DNA of 64,000 nt, taken from positions 1 to 64,000 of the forward strand of contig NZ_JALGQH010000019.1 in NCBI RefSeq assembly GCF_022810305.1, written 5' to 3'. The DNA comes from Rhodococcus sp. ARC_M6 (GTDB lineage Bacteria; Actinomycetota; Actinomycetes; Mycobacteriales; Mycobacteriaceae). The notes beneath the pieces were generated by a model, which was given only the letters and a program-made list of their open reading frames with translations, did no database searches and was not told where the DNA came from. Positions 15,863-27,686 of the stretch are shown here, one piece after another (position 1 is the stretch's first letter; each line of letters opens with the position of its first letter). The position numbers and the translations under genes were made by a program.

Positions 15863-17025
15863 GCCTTGGCCGCCAATTCGTCTTCGTACTTCTTGGTCAT
15901 GTGCGCGATTGCGGCATGCTGGGCCTCGTTGTGACTTTCACGGACCTTGCCGGCTCTCGTTGCGGCGTCGAAGGTGGGTTGCGACTGTCCCTGGAAGTGC
16001 GGTGCCACCTGCTGCGCGATCAACTCGAACGAGCGTCGAGTAGCCCCCGGGTTCGCCCAATCGGTTCCCATGATCAGCATCGAACCGAACCCACCGGACT
16101 GGTCGACGAGCTTGCCGATCAATTCCCTTGCCTGAGCGGGGGTTCCGATGACGCCCATGCCGGAGTGGTTCATATGCGCGATCATCTGTTCCATGCCGGC
16201 GCCGCCGGAGCCGAAGTGCGGGAACGCGGCGACCTTGCCGAAGTAGTCGATCCATTCCCCGAGCCCGAACCGCACGTCTTCCTGTGCCTGCTCTTCCGTC
16301 TCCGCAATGTGCATGGGGCACACCAGACGCCACTGGTCACGGTCGACGGCGGTACCGAACTCGGTGGCCCGCTCCTCCATGATTCCGAAGTGATGTCCCA
16401 GTGCATCGAAGCCTTCGGGGGTGAGAGTCGCGCCGATCGAGAGCAACCCCAATCCGTGCTTACCGGCCAATCGCGGGCCGGTCGGCGAAGACACGCCGGC
16501 AACGACGATGTCGAACATCGGGTGCGAGTACGGACGAAGCTGCAGTTGTGCGTCAACCAGGTTGTGCGTCTTGGTCTTTGCGGTTACGCGCTCACCATTC
16601 AACAGGCGTACGACGATGTCGAGGTTGTCCTCGAGCAGCTCACGACACTCGGTGGGGTTGAGTCCGATCATCGCCGAGTCGGTCGGCAGTGAACCGGGAC
16701 CGACACCGAGCATGACGCGTCCGCGAGTGAGGTGATCGAGAAGCACGAGACGGTCCGCGACCCAGAGCGGATTGTGATAACTCAGCGACGTCACACCGGT
16801 ACCGAGCTTGATCCGCTTGGTGCGTTCGGCTGCCGCGGCGATGAAGATCTCGGGGCTGCCGATGATCTCACTGCCCGCGCTGTGGTGCTCGCCGATCCAC
16901 ACCTCGTCGAAATCGAGACGATCGAGGTGCTCCACCAACTCCAGGTCACGTTGCAATGCGACGGTCGGGTTCTGCCCGACTGCGTGGTGAGGTGCTATGA
17001 AAGCGCCGAACCGAAGCCTGCCCAT
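15859..17025 (-). CDS. LLM-class flavin-dependent monooxygenase
   Basis: A 388-residue luciferase-like (TIM-barrel) flavin oxidoreductase using reduced FMN or F420. Marks include an early HH pair (FGAFIAPHH), GEHHSAGSEI, TGVTSLSYHNP and GRVMLGVGPGSLPTD. The start is ATG 17025, behind GAGGAG; upstream codons in frame overlap the divergent promoter. The gene is coupled to the alcohol dehydrogenase by a 4-nt overlap and divergent from a LuxR-type regulator 86 nt away. It is probably an inducible oxidation step of a cyclic or long-chain compound; the substrate is unknown. Confidence 0.85.
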   Translation of the reverse strand: MGRLRFGAFIAPHHAVGQNPTVALQRDLELVEHLDRLDFDEVWIGEHHSAGSEIIGSPEIFIAAAAERTKRIKLGTGVTSLSYHNPLWVADRLVLLDHLTRGRVMLGVGPGSLPTDSAMIGLNPTECRELLEDNLDIVVRLLNGERVTAKTKTHNLVDAQLQLRPYSHPMFDIVVAGVSSPTGPRLAGKHGLGLLSIGATLTPEGFDALGHHFGIMEERATEFGTAVDRDQWRLVCPMHIAETEEQAQEDVRFGLGEWIDYFGKVAAFPHFGSGGAGMEQMIAHMNHSGMGVIGTPAQARELIGKLVDQSGGFGSMLIMGTDWANPGATRRSFELIAQQVAPHFQGQSQPTFDAATRAGKVRESHNEAQHAAIAHMTKKYEDELAAKA

Positions 17026-17065
17026 GGAATACTCCTCGAAATCGTTCGAACCAGTCCACTCGACG

Positions 17066-17081
17066 ATAGAATTAGTTCTAT
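17066..17081. promoter_or_regulatory. Inverted repeat in LuxR/monooxygenase divergent promoter
   Basis: ATAGAA-TTAG-TTCTAT is a perfect 6-4-6 inverted repeat in the middle of the 86-nt region between the two divergent genes. It is a candidate operator for the adjacent LuxR-type regulator. Confidence 0.5.
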
Positions 17082-17111
17082 TCCAGAAACAGTGCACTTT
17101 GGGGGACATCA

Positions 17112-17885
17112 GTGAGTGACATCGCGTTGACCACCGCGGAATACGAGCGAGTCTTCGCGGTCCTCGAGAGCTGCAACTCGGTGCGAACCGTGACGGAATT
17201 CCGGAACGTCATAGTCGAGGCGATACCCGCGGTCTTCCCGGTCCGGTATGCGTCCTGCTTCGTGGGCGACACCTTCGAGAGCCAGTTCACCGACAAGAAC
17301 GCCACGGCCACCAACGCCGCCGATCACCGCTGGGAGTCCATCCGCGAAAACTACCAGGAACATTGGGCTCGATACGACGTATTCAGCCTCCCGCAGGCGC
17401 GGCGCCAACTCCAATCGACAAGGGTCGCATCCCTTTCCGAATTGGGCGGACTACCCAAGCCCTCAGTGGTCTACGTCCACGAATACCTGCACCCGCATCA
17501 CATGCACTCGGTCAATGCGATGCACCTCGATCTCGCCGAGGGCGGGCACGCATTGATCGGGCTGTTCGATCCCGACGCGGATGCCCTGGGGCCGAAAGAT
17601 ATTCTGGCTCTTCGCCTGTTGGCCAAACAGCTCGCCATCTTGACCCGCAGCCTCGAAGTCCTCCCCGGATATGACCTGTTCGCGACGCTTACGACGCGTC
17701 AGCGAGAAGTCGCCACATTGGTCTCGGACGGCCTGAGCAACGCCGCGATCGCCCGGCAGTTGATGCTCACCCCGGACACTGTCAAGAAGTACGTCAGTCG
17801 GATCCTGGCCGCAACGGGATGTAGCTCCCGCACCCAACTCGCGATCGACGCACGACGTCAGACTTTCCAGCCCATCTCGGCCTAG
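17112..17885 (+). CDS. LuxR-family transcriptional regulator
   Basis: A 257-residue regulator. The N-terminal 180 residues form a sensor region of no recognised family. The C-terminal 65 residues are a LuxR-type HTH: LTTRQREVATLVSDGLSNAA then IARQLMLTPDTVKKYVSRIL. No receiver Asp pocket is evident, so it is probably not a two-component response regulator. The start is GTG 17112 behind GGGGGA. Divergent from the monooxygenase-dehydrogenase pair, it is the natural candidate to control them. Confidence 0.85.
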   Translation: MSDIALTTAEYERVFAVLESCNSVRTVTEFRNVIVEAIPAVFPVRYASCFVGDTFESQFTDKNATATNAADHRWESIRENYQEHWARYDVFSLPQARRQLQSTRVASLSELGGLPKPSVVYVHEYLHPHHMHSVNAMHLDLAEGGHALIGLFDPDADALGPKDILALRLLAKQLAILTRSLEVLPGYDLFATLTTRQREVATLVSDGLSNAAIARQLMLTPDTVKKYVSRILAATGCSSRTQLAIDARRQTFQPISA

Positions 17886-17887
17886 AC

Positions 17888-17928
17888 AAAAAACCGCACC
17901 CCACCGTTCATGGTGGGGTGCGGTTTTG
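17888..17928. terminator. Bidirectional rho-independent terminator
   Basis: AAAACCGCACCCCACC pairs with GGTGGGGTGCGGTTTT around a 6-nt loop, with A/T runs at both ends. It serves the convergent LuxR gene and gltD. Confidence 0.9.
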
Positions 17929-17959
17929 TCTGAAGACCTTTAACGCTGCATCTTCGCCA

Positions 17960-19403
17960 CTAGCGCTGCGGAGCCGCCGTCGGGTGAATCGGTGACGGCA
18001 GGGCGGTAGCGCCCTCGAGGTAGGCGTCCACAGCTGCTGCTGCGGAACGTCCCTCGGCGATAGCCCAGACGATCAGCGACTGACCGCGACCCATATCGCC
18101 GGCAACGAAGACGCCGTCGATGTTGGTGTTCCACTTGGACGTGCGGGCGACGTTGCCGCGCTCGTTCAGGTCGACACCGAGATCGGTGAGCAGGCCTGGC
18201 TTTTCGGGTCCGACAAAGCCCATGGACAGGAAGACGAGGTCGGCTTCGAGCTCGAAGTCCGAGCCCTCGACCTTCTCGAAGCGACCCGACTTCATCTCGA
18301 CCTCGTGAGCCTTGAGGCCGGTGACCTTGCCGTCGGTGCCGACGAACTTCTCCGTGTTGACGGAGAACACGCGCTCGCCGCCCTCCTCGTGAGCCGAAGC
18401 CACGCGGTACATCAACGGGTATGTCGGCCACGGAGTCTGCTCGGCGCGAGTCTCCGGCGGACGCGGCATGATCTCGAACTGGTGGACGCTGGCTGCGCCC
18501 TGACGGTGCGAGGTGCCGAGGCAGTCTGCGCCGGTGTCGCCGCCGCCGATGATGACAACCTTCTTGCCCTTGGCATCGATGGTCGGAGCATCAAGATCGC
18601 CGAGCTGAACGCGGTTGGCGATCGGCAGGAACTCCATCGCCTGATGAATGCCGTCGAGTTCGCGGCCCGGGATCGGCAGGTCGCGAGCTTCGGTGGCCCC
18701 GCCGGCGAGAACCACGGCGTCGAACTGCTCACGCAGCTCGTCAGCCGTGATGTCTACGCCCACATTGACGTTGGTCTTGAAGACGGTGCCTTCGGCTTCC
18801 ATCTGCTCGAGACGGCGGTCGATGTGGCGCTTCTCCATCTTGAACTCGGGGATGCCGTAGCGAAGCAGGCCACCGATGCGGTCTGCCCGCTCGAAGACCG
18901 TCACCGTGTGACCGGCGCGGGTCAGCTGCTGCGCTGCAGCCAGACCAGCGGGACCACTACCGACAACTGCAATGCGCTTGTTGGTGGAACGTGCAGCGCG
19001 AACCGGCTTGACCCAGCCCTCGTCGAAGGCCTTGTCGATGATTTCGACCTCGACCTGCTTGATGGTGACCGGATCCTGGTTGATACCCAGGACGCAGGAC
19101 GCCTCGCACGGTGCGGGGCACAGGCGACCGGTGAACTCCGGGAAGTTGTTGGTCGCGTGCAGGCGCTCGATCGCGTCCTGCCAATGGTCCTTGTACACCA
19201 GGTCGTTCCACTCGGGAATCAGATTCCCGAGGGGGCAACCGTTGTGGCAGAAAGGAATTCCGCAGTCCATGCAACGACTGGCTTGGTTCTTGAGGGATTC
19301 TTTCGGGAACTCCTCGTACACCTCTTTCCAGTCGAGCAGGCGTAGTGGAACGGGACGACGGACCGGCAATTCGCGCGAACCGTGCTTCAGGAAACCGCTT
19401 GGA

Positions 19404-19411
<8 letters not shown>
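17960..19411 (-). CDS. gltD: Glutamate synthase (NADPH) small subunit
   Basis: The 483-residue beta subunit passes electrons from NADPH to GltB in 2-oxoglutarate + glutamine -> 2 glutamate. N-terminal cysteine motifs for two 4Fe-4S clusters are present ([14 protein letters not shown] and CPAPCEASC), then an FAD Rossmann motif [10 protein letters not shown] and a second, NADPH-binding one GGGDTGADC. Length is typical. The start is GTG 19411, inside the last codons of gltB (8-nt overlap), so the subunits are coupled. Together with gltB and GS it forms the ammonia-assimilation cycle. Confidence 0.95.
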
Positions 19412-24002
<4,591 letters not shown>

Positions 24003-24060
24003 ACCTAGCCTTCGTATGCCATAAAGATGCACCGACGACCAGCAACGCTGATGGCCATCA

Positions 24061-24108
24061 ACTTGCAATGCAAGTCAGTAGAGAGCACTGACACGACGAT
24101 GTGTCAGT
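24061..24108. promoter_or_regulatory. Two palindromes upstream of gltB
   Basis: ACTTGCAATGCAAGT (24061-24075) is a perfect 7-1-7 palindrome 59 nt before the gltB start. ACTGACAC-N6-GTGTCAGT (24087-24108) is a perfect 8-bp inverted repeat just beyond it. Both are candidate operators for gltBD. The bound regulator is unknown. Confidence 0.5.
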
Positions 24109-24492
24109 ACCGGGTTGAAACGTCTGAGAGACAACCGTGTAACAAAAACGATAATTCAGAACCCCGGCATGTGCGCAACTAAGGTAGCCCTTTGTTTGCT
24201 CTGAGCTGCGACGATGCTGACGCCCGAGAGCGCCTCGAAGAGATTCAGGGCTGCGTTTCGTGCAGAAAGTTCCGCTTCACAGGATACCGAATCCCCAGGC
24301 AAGCAGGCTATGCGGGAGACAAAAGGGCGATATATGCAACAACTGGCCGCAGCGATAAAGATCAGCTGCGGCCAGTGTGCTTGGAACTCTAACAAAAGTT
24401 GAGCGATCAACCAAGGGGTTGTCCTCACTTTTCTGTGCGACTAATGCCATTGATGTGATTTGCGTACGCTCACGGCAAGGGAACGAGGTGCA
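24109..24492. other. Intergenic region with an isolated strong hairpin
   Basis: Rest of the 490-nt divergent region between gltB and the oxidoreductase gene. No open frame here looks coding. It contains a 12-bp perfect stem (core CTGGCCGCAGC at 24343-24353, complement at 24365-24375, 11-nt loop) at 24342-24376 without a following U-run, plus the promoter and GAGGTG site of the downstream gene. Confidence 0.5.
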
Positions 24493-25932
24493 ATGACAAC
24501 GGCAGTGGTGGTGGGCAGCGGCCCCAACGGTCTTGCGGCAGCAATCGAACTCGCTCGCGCGGGGGTCGAGGTACATGTCATCGAAGGCGCCGACAAGATC
24601 GGCGGCGGTACCCGCAGCAGTGAGTACATCGTCGAAGGACTCATCCACGACGATTGCGCTGCTTTTCATCCCACCGCTCTGGCCTCACCGTTTTTCAAGG
24701 AACTCGACCGGGACTTCAGTCTCGCCGATCACGGACTGACGTGGCTGTGGCCCGAAATCGACCTCGTTCACCCGCTTGACGACGGCACCGCCGGGGTTCT
24801 GTGGCGCGATATCAATCGAACCGCAGACGGACTGGGTGTCGACGGCAAGAAGTGGCTCAGCGTCTTCGGATACCTCTCCGAGAACTTCGACGAATTGGTG
24901 CAGGACGTCTTCCAGCCGATCGTGCACCTTCCGAAGCACCCGCTGATGCTCGCGCGTTTCGGAACGGGCGCCCTGATTCCCGCGACGGGTTTCGCTCGGC
25001 TGTTCAAGACCCCACAAGCTCGGGCGCTATTCGGCGGCGTCGCGGCGCACATGTTCGGGCCGTTGAACCTTCCCCTGTCCAGCGCTGTTGCGTCGATGCT
25101 GACCGCAGCTGCCCACGCACACGGTTGGCCTGTGGCACAAGGGGGCTCGGGATCGATCGCGGCGGCGCTCGCATCGATCCTGCGCAGCCTCGGTGGCACG
25201 ATCGAAACCGGAAACTGGGTCACCAACTACTCCCAACTCGCCGGCTACGACATCGTCATGCTCGATCTCGCACCCGACGCTGCCGCACGATTGCTCGACG
25301 GCCTGCAGCCCAACCGAATAGCTCGGGCCTACCGCAAATTTCGTTTCGGCACCGCCGCATACAAAGTCGACTTTGCCGTGCGCGGTGACTCCGATGGAAG
25401 CGTCGTACCGTGGACCAATCCCCACGCCCGGAAAGCCGGCACCCTGCATCTCTCCGGAACGATATCGGAAACGGCTGCCGTGGAGCGTCAGACCGTGCAA
25501 GGTTCCATGCCTGGGAGACCCTTCATCCTGTTGGGTCAGCAGTTCCTCGCCGATCCATCGCGTTCAGTCGGCGATATTCATCCAGTCTGGTCGTATGCAC
25601 ATGTGCCGCATGGTTATTCGGGCGATGTCACCGATGCGATCACCCGGCAGATAGAGCGCTTCGCACCGGGATTTCGGGACCGGATCGTCGGTACGCACGT
25701 TCGCAACGTCCCGCAAATGCAGGCTTACAACCCCAACTATGTCGGTGGTGACATCTCGGCGGGGGCGAACACTGCGCGGCAGATCATCGCCCGCCCCAGA
25801 TTCGGGCTCAATCCCTATGCGACCGGAGTTCCGGGCGTCTTCCTCTGCTCGTCGGCAACTCCCCCGGGCGGCGGCGTCCACGGGATGGGCGGCTACAACG
25901 CAGCGCGGGCAGCACTGAAGTCGCGGAACTGA
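24493..25932 (+). CDS. Phytoene-desaturase-like FAD/NAD(P) oxidoreductase
   Basis: A 479-residue flavoprotein of the CrtI/amine-oxidase class. The N-terminal dinucleotide-binding motif is GSGPNGLAAAIELARAG, followed by GGGTRSSEY for the FAD pocket, and the C-terminal CrtI-type signature is SSATPPGGGVHGMGGYNAAR. It could desaturate an isoprenoid or oxidise another lipid, but this subfamily (no carotenoid genes adjacent) is common in actinobacteria without an assigned role. The ATG at 24493 has GAGGTG 5 nt upstream. It is convergent with vapC. Confidence 0.8.
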   Translation: MTTAVVVGSGPNGLAAAIELARAGVEVHVIEGADKIGGGTRSSEYIVEGLIHDDCAAFHPTALASPFFKELDRDFSLADHGLTWLWPEIDLVHPLDDGTAGVLWRDINRTADGLGVDGKKWLSVFGYLSENFDELVQDVFQPIVHLPKHPLMLARFGTGALIPATGFARLFKTPQARALFGGVAAHMFGPLNLPLSSAVASMLTAAAHAHGWPVAQGGSGSIAAALASILRSLGGTIETGNWVTNYSQLAGYDIVMLDLAPDAAARLLDGLQPNRIARAYRKFRFGTAAYKVDFAVRGDSDGSVVPWTNPHARKAGTLHLSGTISETAAVERQTVQGSMPGRPFILLGQQFLADPSRSVGDIHPVWSYAHVPHGYSGDVTDAITRQIERFAPGFRDRIVGTHVRNVPQMQAYNPNYVGGDISAGANTARQIIARPRFGLNPYATGVPGVFLCSSATPPGGGVHGMGGYNAARAALKSRN

Positions 25933-25948
25933 AACGTCCCCGCGGGGA
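25931..25948. repeat. 18-bp repeat, left flank of vapBC
   Basis: GAAACGTCCC-CGC-GGGGA. The same sequence with a different middle triplet (GAT) lies at 26632-26649 on the other side of the vapBC pair. The end contains the palindrome TCCCCGCGGGGA (25937-25948), so it may also act as a short terminator between the two convergent genes. Confidence 0.5.
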
Positions 25949-25955
25949 AGCGGAT

Positions 25956-26336
25956 TCACACGGTATCGATACGAAGTAGATGTTCGATTCCTCGTAGATC
26001 TTCCGCATTGCGGGTGACAAGTCGTGCGTTGTGCGCATGGGCGGTCGCAGCGATCATCAGATCAAGTGCCCGCGGCTGGGGCTTGCGCCCATGTTCTTTT
26101 ACTGCCGCGGCAAGTTGCCCGTAGCTTCGTGCCACCAACGCATCTACGGGAAGTGGCTCAAACTTCCGCTCCACCGCAATCAGACGTTGCAATCGCAGAG
26201 CGCGTTGCTCGGCGCTCGCCGCGACCAGAAGTCCGAAGTGCAACTCAGCCAAACTCACTGCACTGATCGCCAACTCGCCATCCAGAGGCGGTACGTCGTT
26301 CGCGATGAGAATGCTGGTATCCAACACGGACTTCAC
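25956..26336 (-). CDS. vapC: VapC-type PIN-domain ribonuclease toxin
   Basis: A 126-residue PIN-domain protein. Acidic metal-binding residues occur in the expected order: Asp in LDTSILIAND, Glu in SLAELHFG, and Asp in LDLMIAATAHAHN and RNAEDL. These toxins cut tRNA or rRNA when freed of their antitoxin. The start is GTG 26336, overlapping the antitoxin stop (GTGA), the usual coupled arrangement; another in-frame GTG lies at 26348. The pair is type II vapBC. Confidence 0.85.
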   Translation of the reverse strand: MKSVLDTSILIANDVPPLDGELAISAVSLAELHFGLLVAASAEQRALRLQRLIAVERKFEPLPVDALVARSYGQLAAAVKEHGRKPQPRALDLMIAATAHAHNARLVTRNAEDLRGIEHLLRIDTV

Positions 26337-26581
26337 TGCTGAGCCCACGGATCAACGATCGGATCGTGCATCAAGGTGCGATCTTTCGCCCACTCCGGGT
26401 CGGTTTTCGTTTCGAAGATTTCGGCAATTTCTTCAAATGAGCACCACGCCCTTTTCCCCGCCGGACCGAGAACAGCACTCGGCCGGCCCGCGACGGTAAT
26501 CAGCATCGTCTCGCCAGCCTCGGCGCGTTTGACGTAGTCGCTGGCGTGCTGCCGAAGTTCCTTCAGCCCCAAACTCTCCAT
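26333..26581 (-). CDS. vapB: VapB-type antitoxin (Phd/YefM-like fold)
   Basis: An 82-residue protein. The N-terminal half (ESLGLKELRQHASDYVKRAE then AGETMLITVAGRPSAVL) is the Phd/YefM DNA-binding fold and the C-terminal half is the charged toxin-binding tail. The start at ATG 26581 is supported by the family: the frame runs 16 codons further upstream, but that segment is hydrophobic and overlaps the operator. It represses its own operon together with VapC, presumably at the palindrome 9 nt upstream. Confidence 0.85.
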   Translation of the reverse strand: MESLGLKELRQHASDYVKRAEAGETMLITVAGRPSAVLGPAGKRAWCSFEEIAEIFETKTDPEWAKDRTLMHDPIVDPWAQQ

Positions 26582-26586
26582 AGCCA

Positions 26587-26605
26587 ATAGTAGCACTAGT
26601 GCTAC
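26587..26605 (-). promoter_or_regulatory. vapBC promoter and operator
   Basis: GTAGCACTAGTGCTAC (26590-26605) is a perfect 16-bp palindrome. A -10 like TACTAT (26592-26587 on the minus strand) overlaps its downstream end. Transcription would then start at or within a few bases of the vapB ATG, implying a leaderless or nearly leaderless mRNA. Confidence 0.6.
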
Positions 26606-26631
26606 CCCCAATTCGAGGGAAGCTTCCATTC

Positions 26632-26649
26632 GAAACGTCCCGATGGGGA
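26632..26649. repeat. 18-bp repeat, right flank of vapBC
   Basis: GAAACGTCCC-GAT-GGGGA matches the left flank repeat at 15 of 18 positions; the differences are the three central bases. It also forms a GTCCC/GGGAC hairpin. Confidence 0.5.
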
Positions 26650-26679
26650 CGGCATTTCAGACAAACCACCGAGTCACTT

Positions 26680-27292
26680 CTATTCAGGCTGTTCACCCAC
26701 CGGCGGTTCTTTGCCTACGAACGCAAAATTCATCCGTCGTGCTCCACTCAGGTCCACGACTGGAACACGCTTCTGCGACTCTGCCGCGGCCTCGAACCAA
26801 CCTCCAGGCGGAATCTCGATTGCCGGGATAGTTCGATCGTCGATATCGATCATTCGAGGTTCCACCTCCTCCCACAGGACCGTCACGTCCGAAACTGCGG
26901 AAGCAATGTCCGTCCCATCAATGGTGACCTGAGTTTCGTCGATGATGCCGACGGTCATCTCCGCCCCCACCATTAGCTTGCAAGCCGGTGTGGACCTTGG
27001 GCAGGTTGGTCGAAATGCGGCCCTCGGAGTCCTGCACCCCGAACAGCATCGGCGGCGTACATCCACTGGCCGGTCGACCGAACCCGTACATGTCAGGAAA
27101 CCGGTCCGCGGTACGAAGGTTTGTCTGCACCGAGAAGGTGATGCACGTGGTGTAGACGTGAACGCCGGTAATCCACAACGCAATCTCATCCGTCTGAATG
27201 AGAGTGCTGTGCAGCGGCACAAGGACTGGGATCTCGTTGAACGGCACGCCAGGGAACCTGGGCGGTCGGCCGAAGCGGGCGTTGTCGGTCAT
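26680..27292 (-). pseudogene. Frameshifted gene, unknown function
   Basis: Two overlapping frames together make one continuous protein of about 203 residues. The first part starts at ATG 27292 (MTDNARFGRPPRFPGVPFNE..) behind GGGGAA and reads to a G5 run (CCCCC on the plus strand, 26964-26968). The second part (..AEMTVGIIDETQVTIDGTDI.. to 26680) continues if one G is removed, giving NGG-AEMTVG at the junction. Both halves have normal codon use. This is a single-base insertion: a real mutation, a phase-variable tract or a sequencing error. No family is recognised. It lies immediately downstream of tRNA-Leu. Confidence 0.65.
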
Positions 27293-27305
27293 TTCCCCAG
27301 ACAAA

Positions 27306-27346
27306 CACAAAGGCCGCGAATCCTGTGAGGATTCGCGGCCTTTGTT
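27306..27346 (-). terminator. Terminator of tRNA-Leu
   Basis: A long perfect inverted repeat (CACAAAGGCCGCGAATCC / GGATTCGCGGCCTTTGTG-like, 5-nt loop) starts 4 nt after the tRNA 3' end and is followed by T-rich sequence on the minus strand. Confidence 0.85.
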
Positions 27347-27349
27347 TTG

Positions 27350-27432
27350 TGGGCGGAGGGGGACTTGAACCCCCACGTCCCGAAGGACACTGGCACCTGA
27401 AGCCAGCGCGTCTGCCATTCCGCCACCCGCCC
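27350..27432 (-). tRNA. leuT: tRNA-Leu (CAG)
   Basis: 83 nt including the discriminator A. The acceptor GGGCGGG pairs with TCCGCCC, there is a long variable arm with GTCC..GGAC as in class II tRNAs, the anticodon CAG lies at 27399-27397, and the T-arm is GGGGG-TTCAAGT-CCCCC. The 3' CCA is not encoded (ACA follows). Its place next to fhaA is the same as in mycobacteria. Confidence 0.95.
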
Positions 27433-27686
27433 GGGCAACGTCGAAACATTATCACGATGAGATTTGAAACCACTATTCGTGCAGGTCAGTACCTGAAACG
27501 AAGAACACAGCGCATTGCAAAGGGTGGAACCGATATCATGCAGGAACCACAACCAGGTACTGCTGAGCCGACGTTTGACAGTACCGTGGAACCTGAACAG
27601 CAGTTTGGACGACACGCGACTTGGCGGTGCCGGTGCTAGTTGCCGAGCATTTCCAACTCGTCGATGCGAAGCGAGAGGAGACCCCG

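Noticed and set aside
24156-24428. 90-codon minus-strand and 66-codon plus-strand frames upstream of gltB
   Set aside because: Neither has a credible ribosome site, domain or composition; they overlap each other and the hairpin.
27350-27432. tRNA-Leu as attachment site of an integrated element carrying vapBC and the frameshifted gene
   Set aside because: No integrase and no second copy of the tRNA 3' end is present in the window; the tRNA's place beside fhaA is ancestral.
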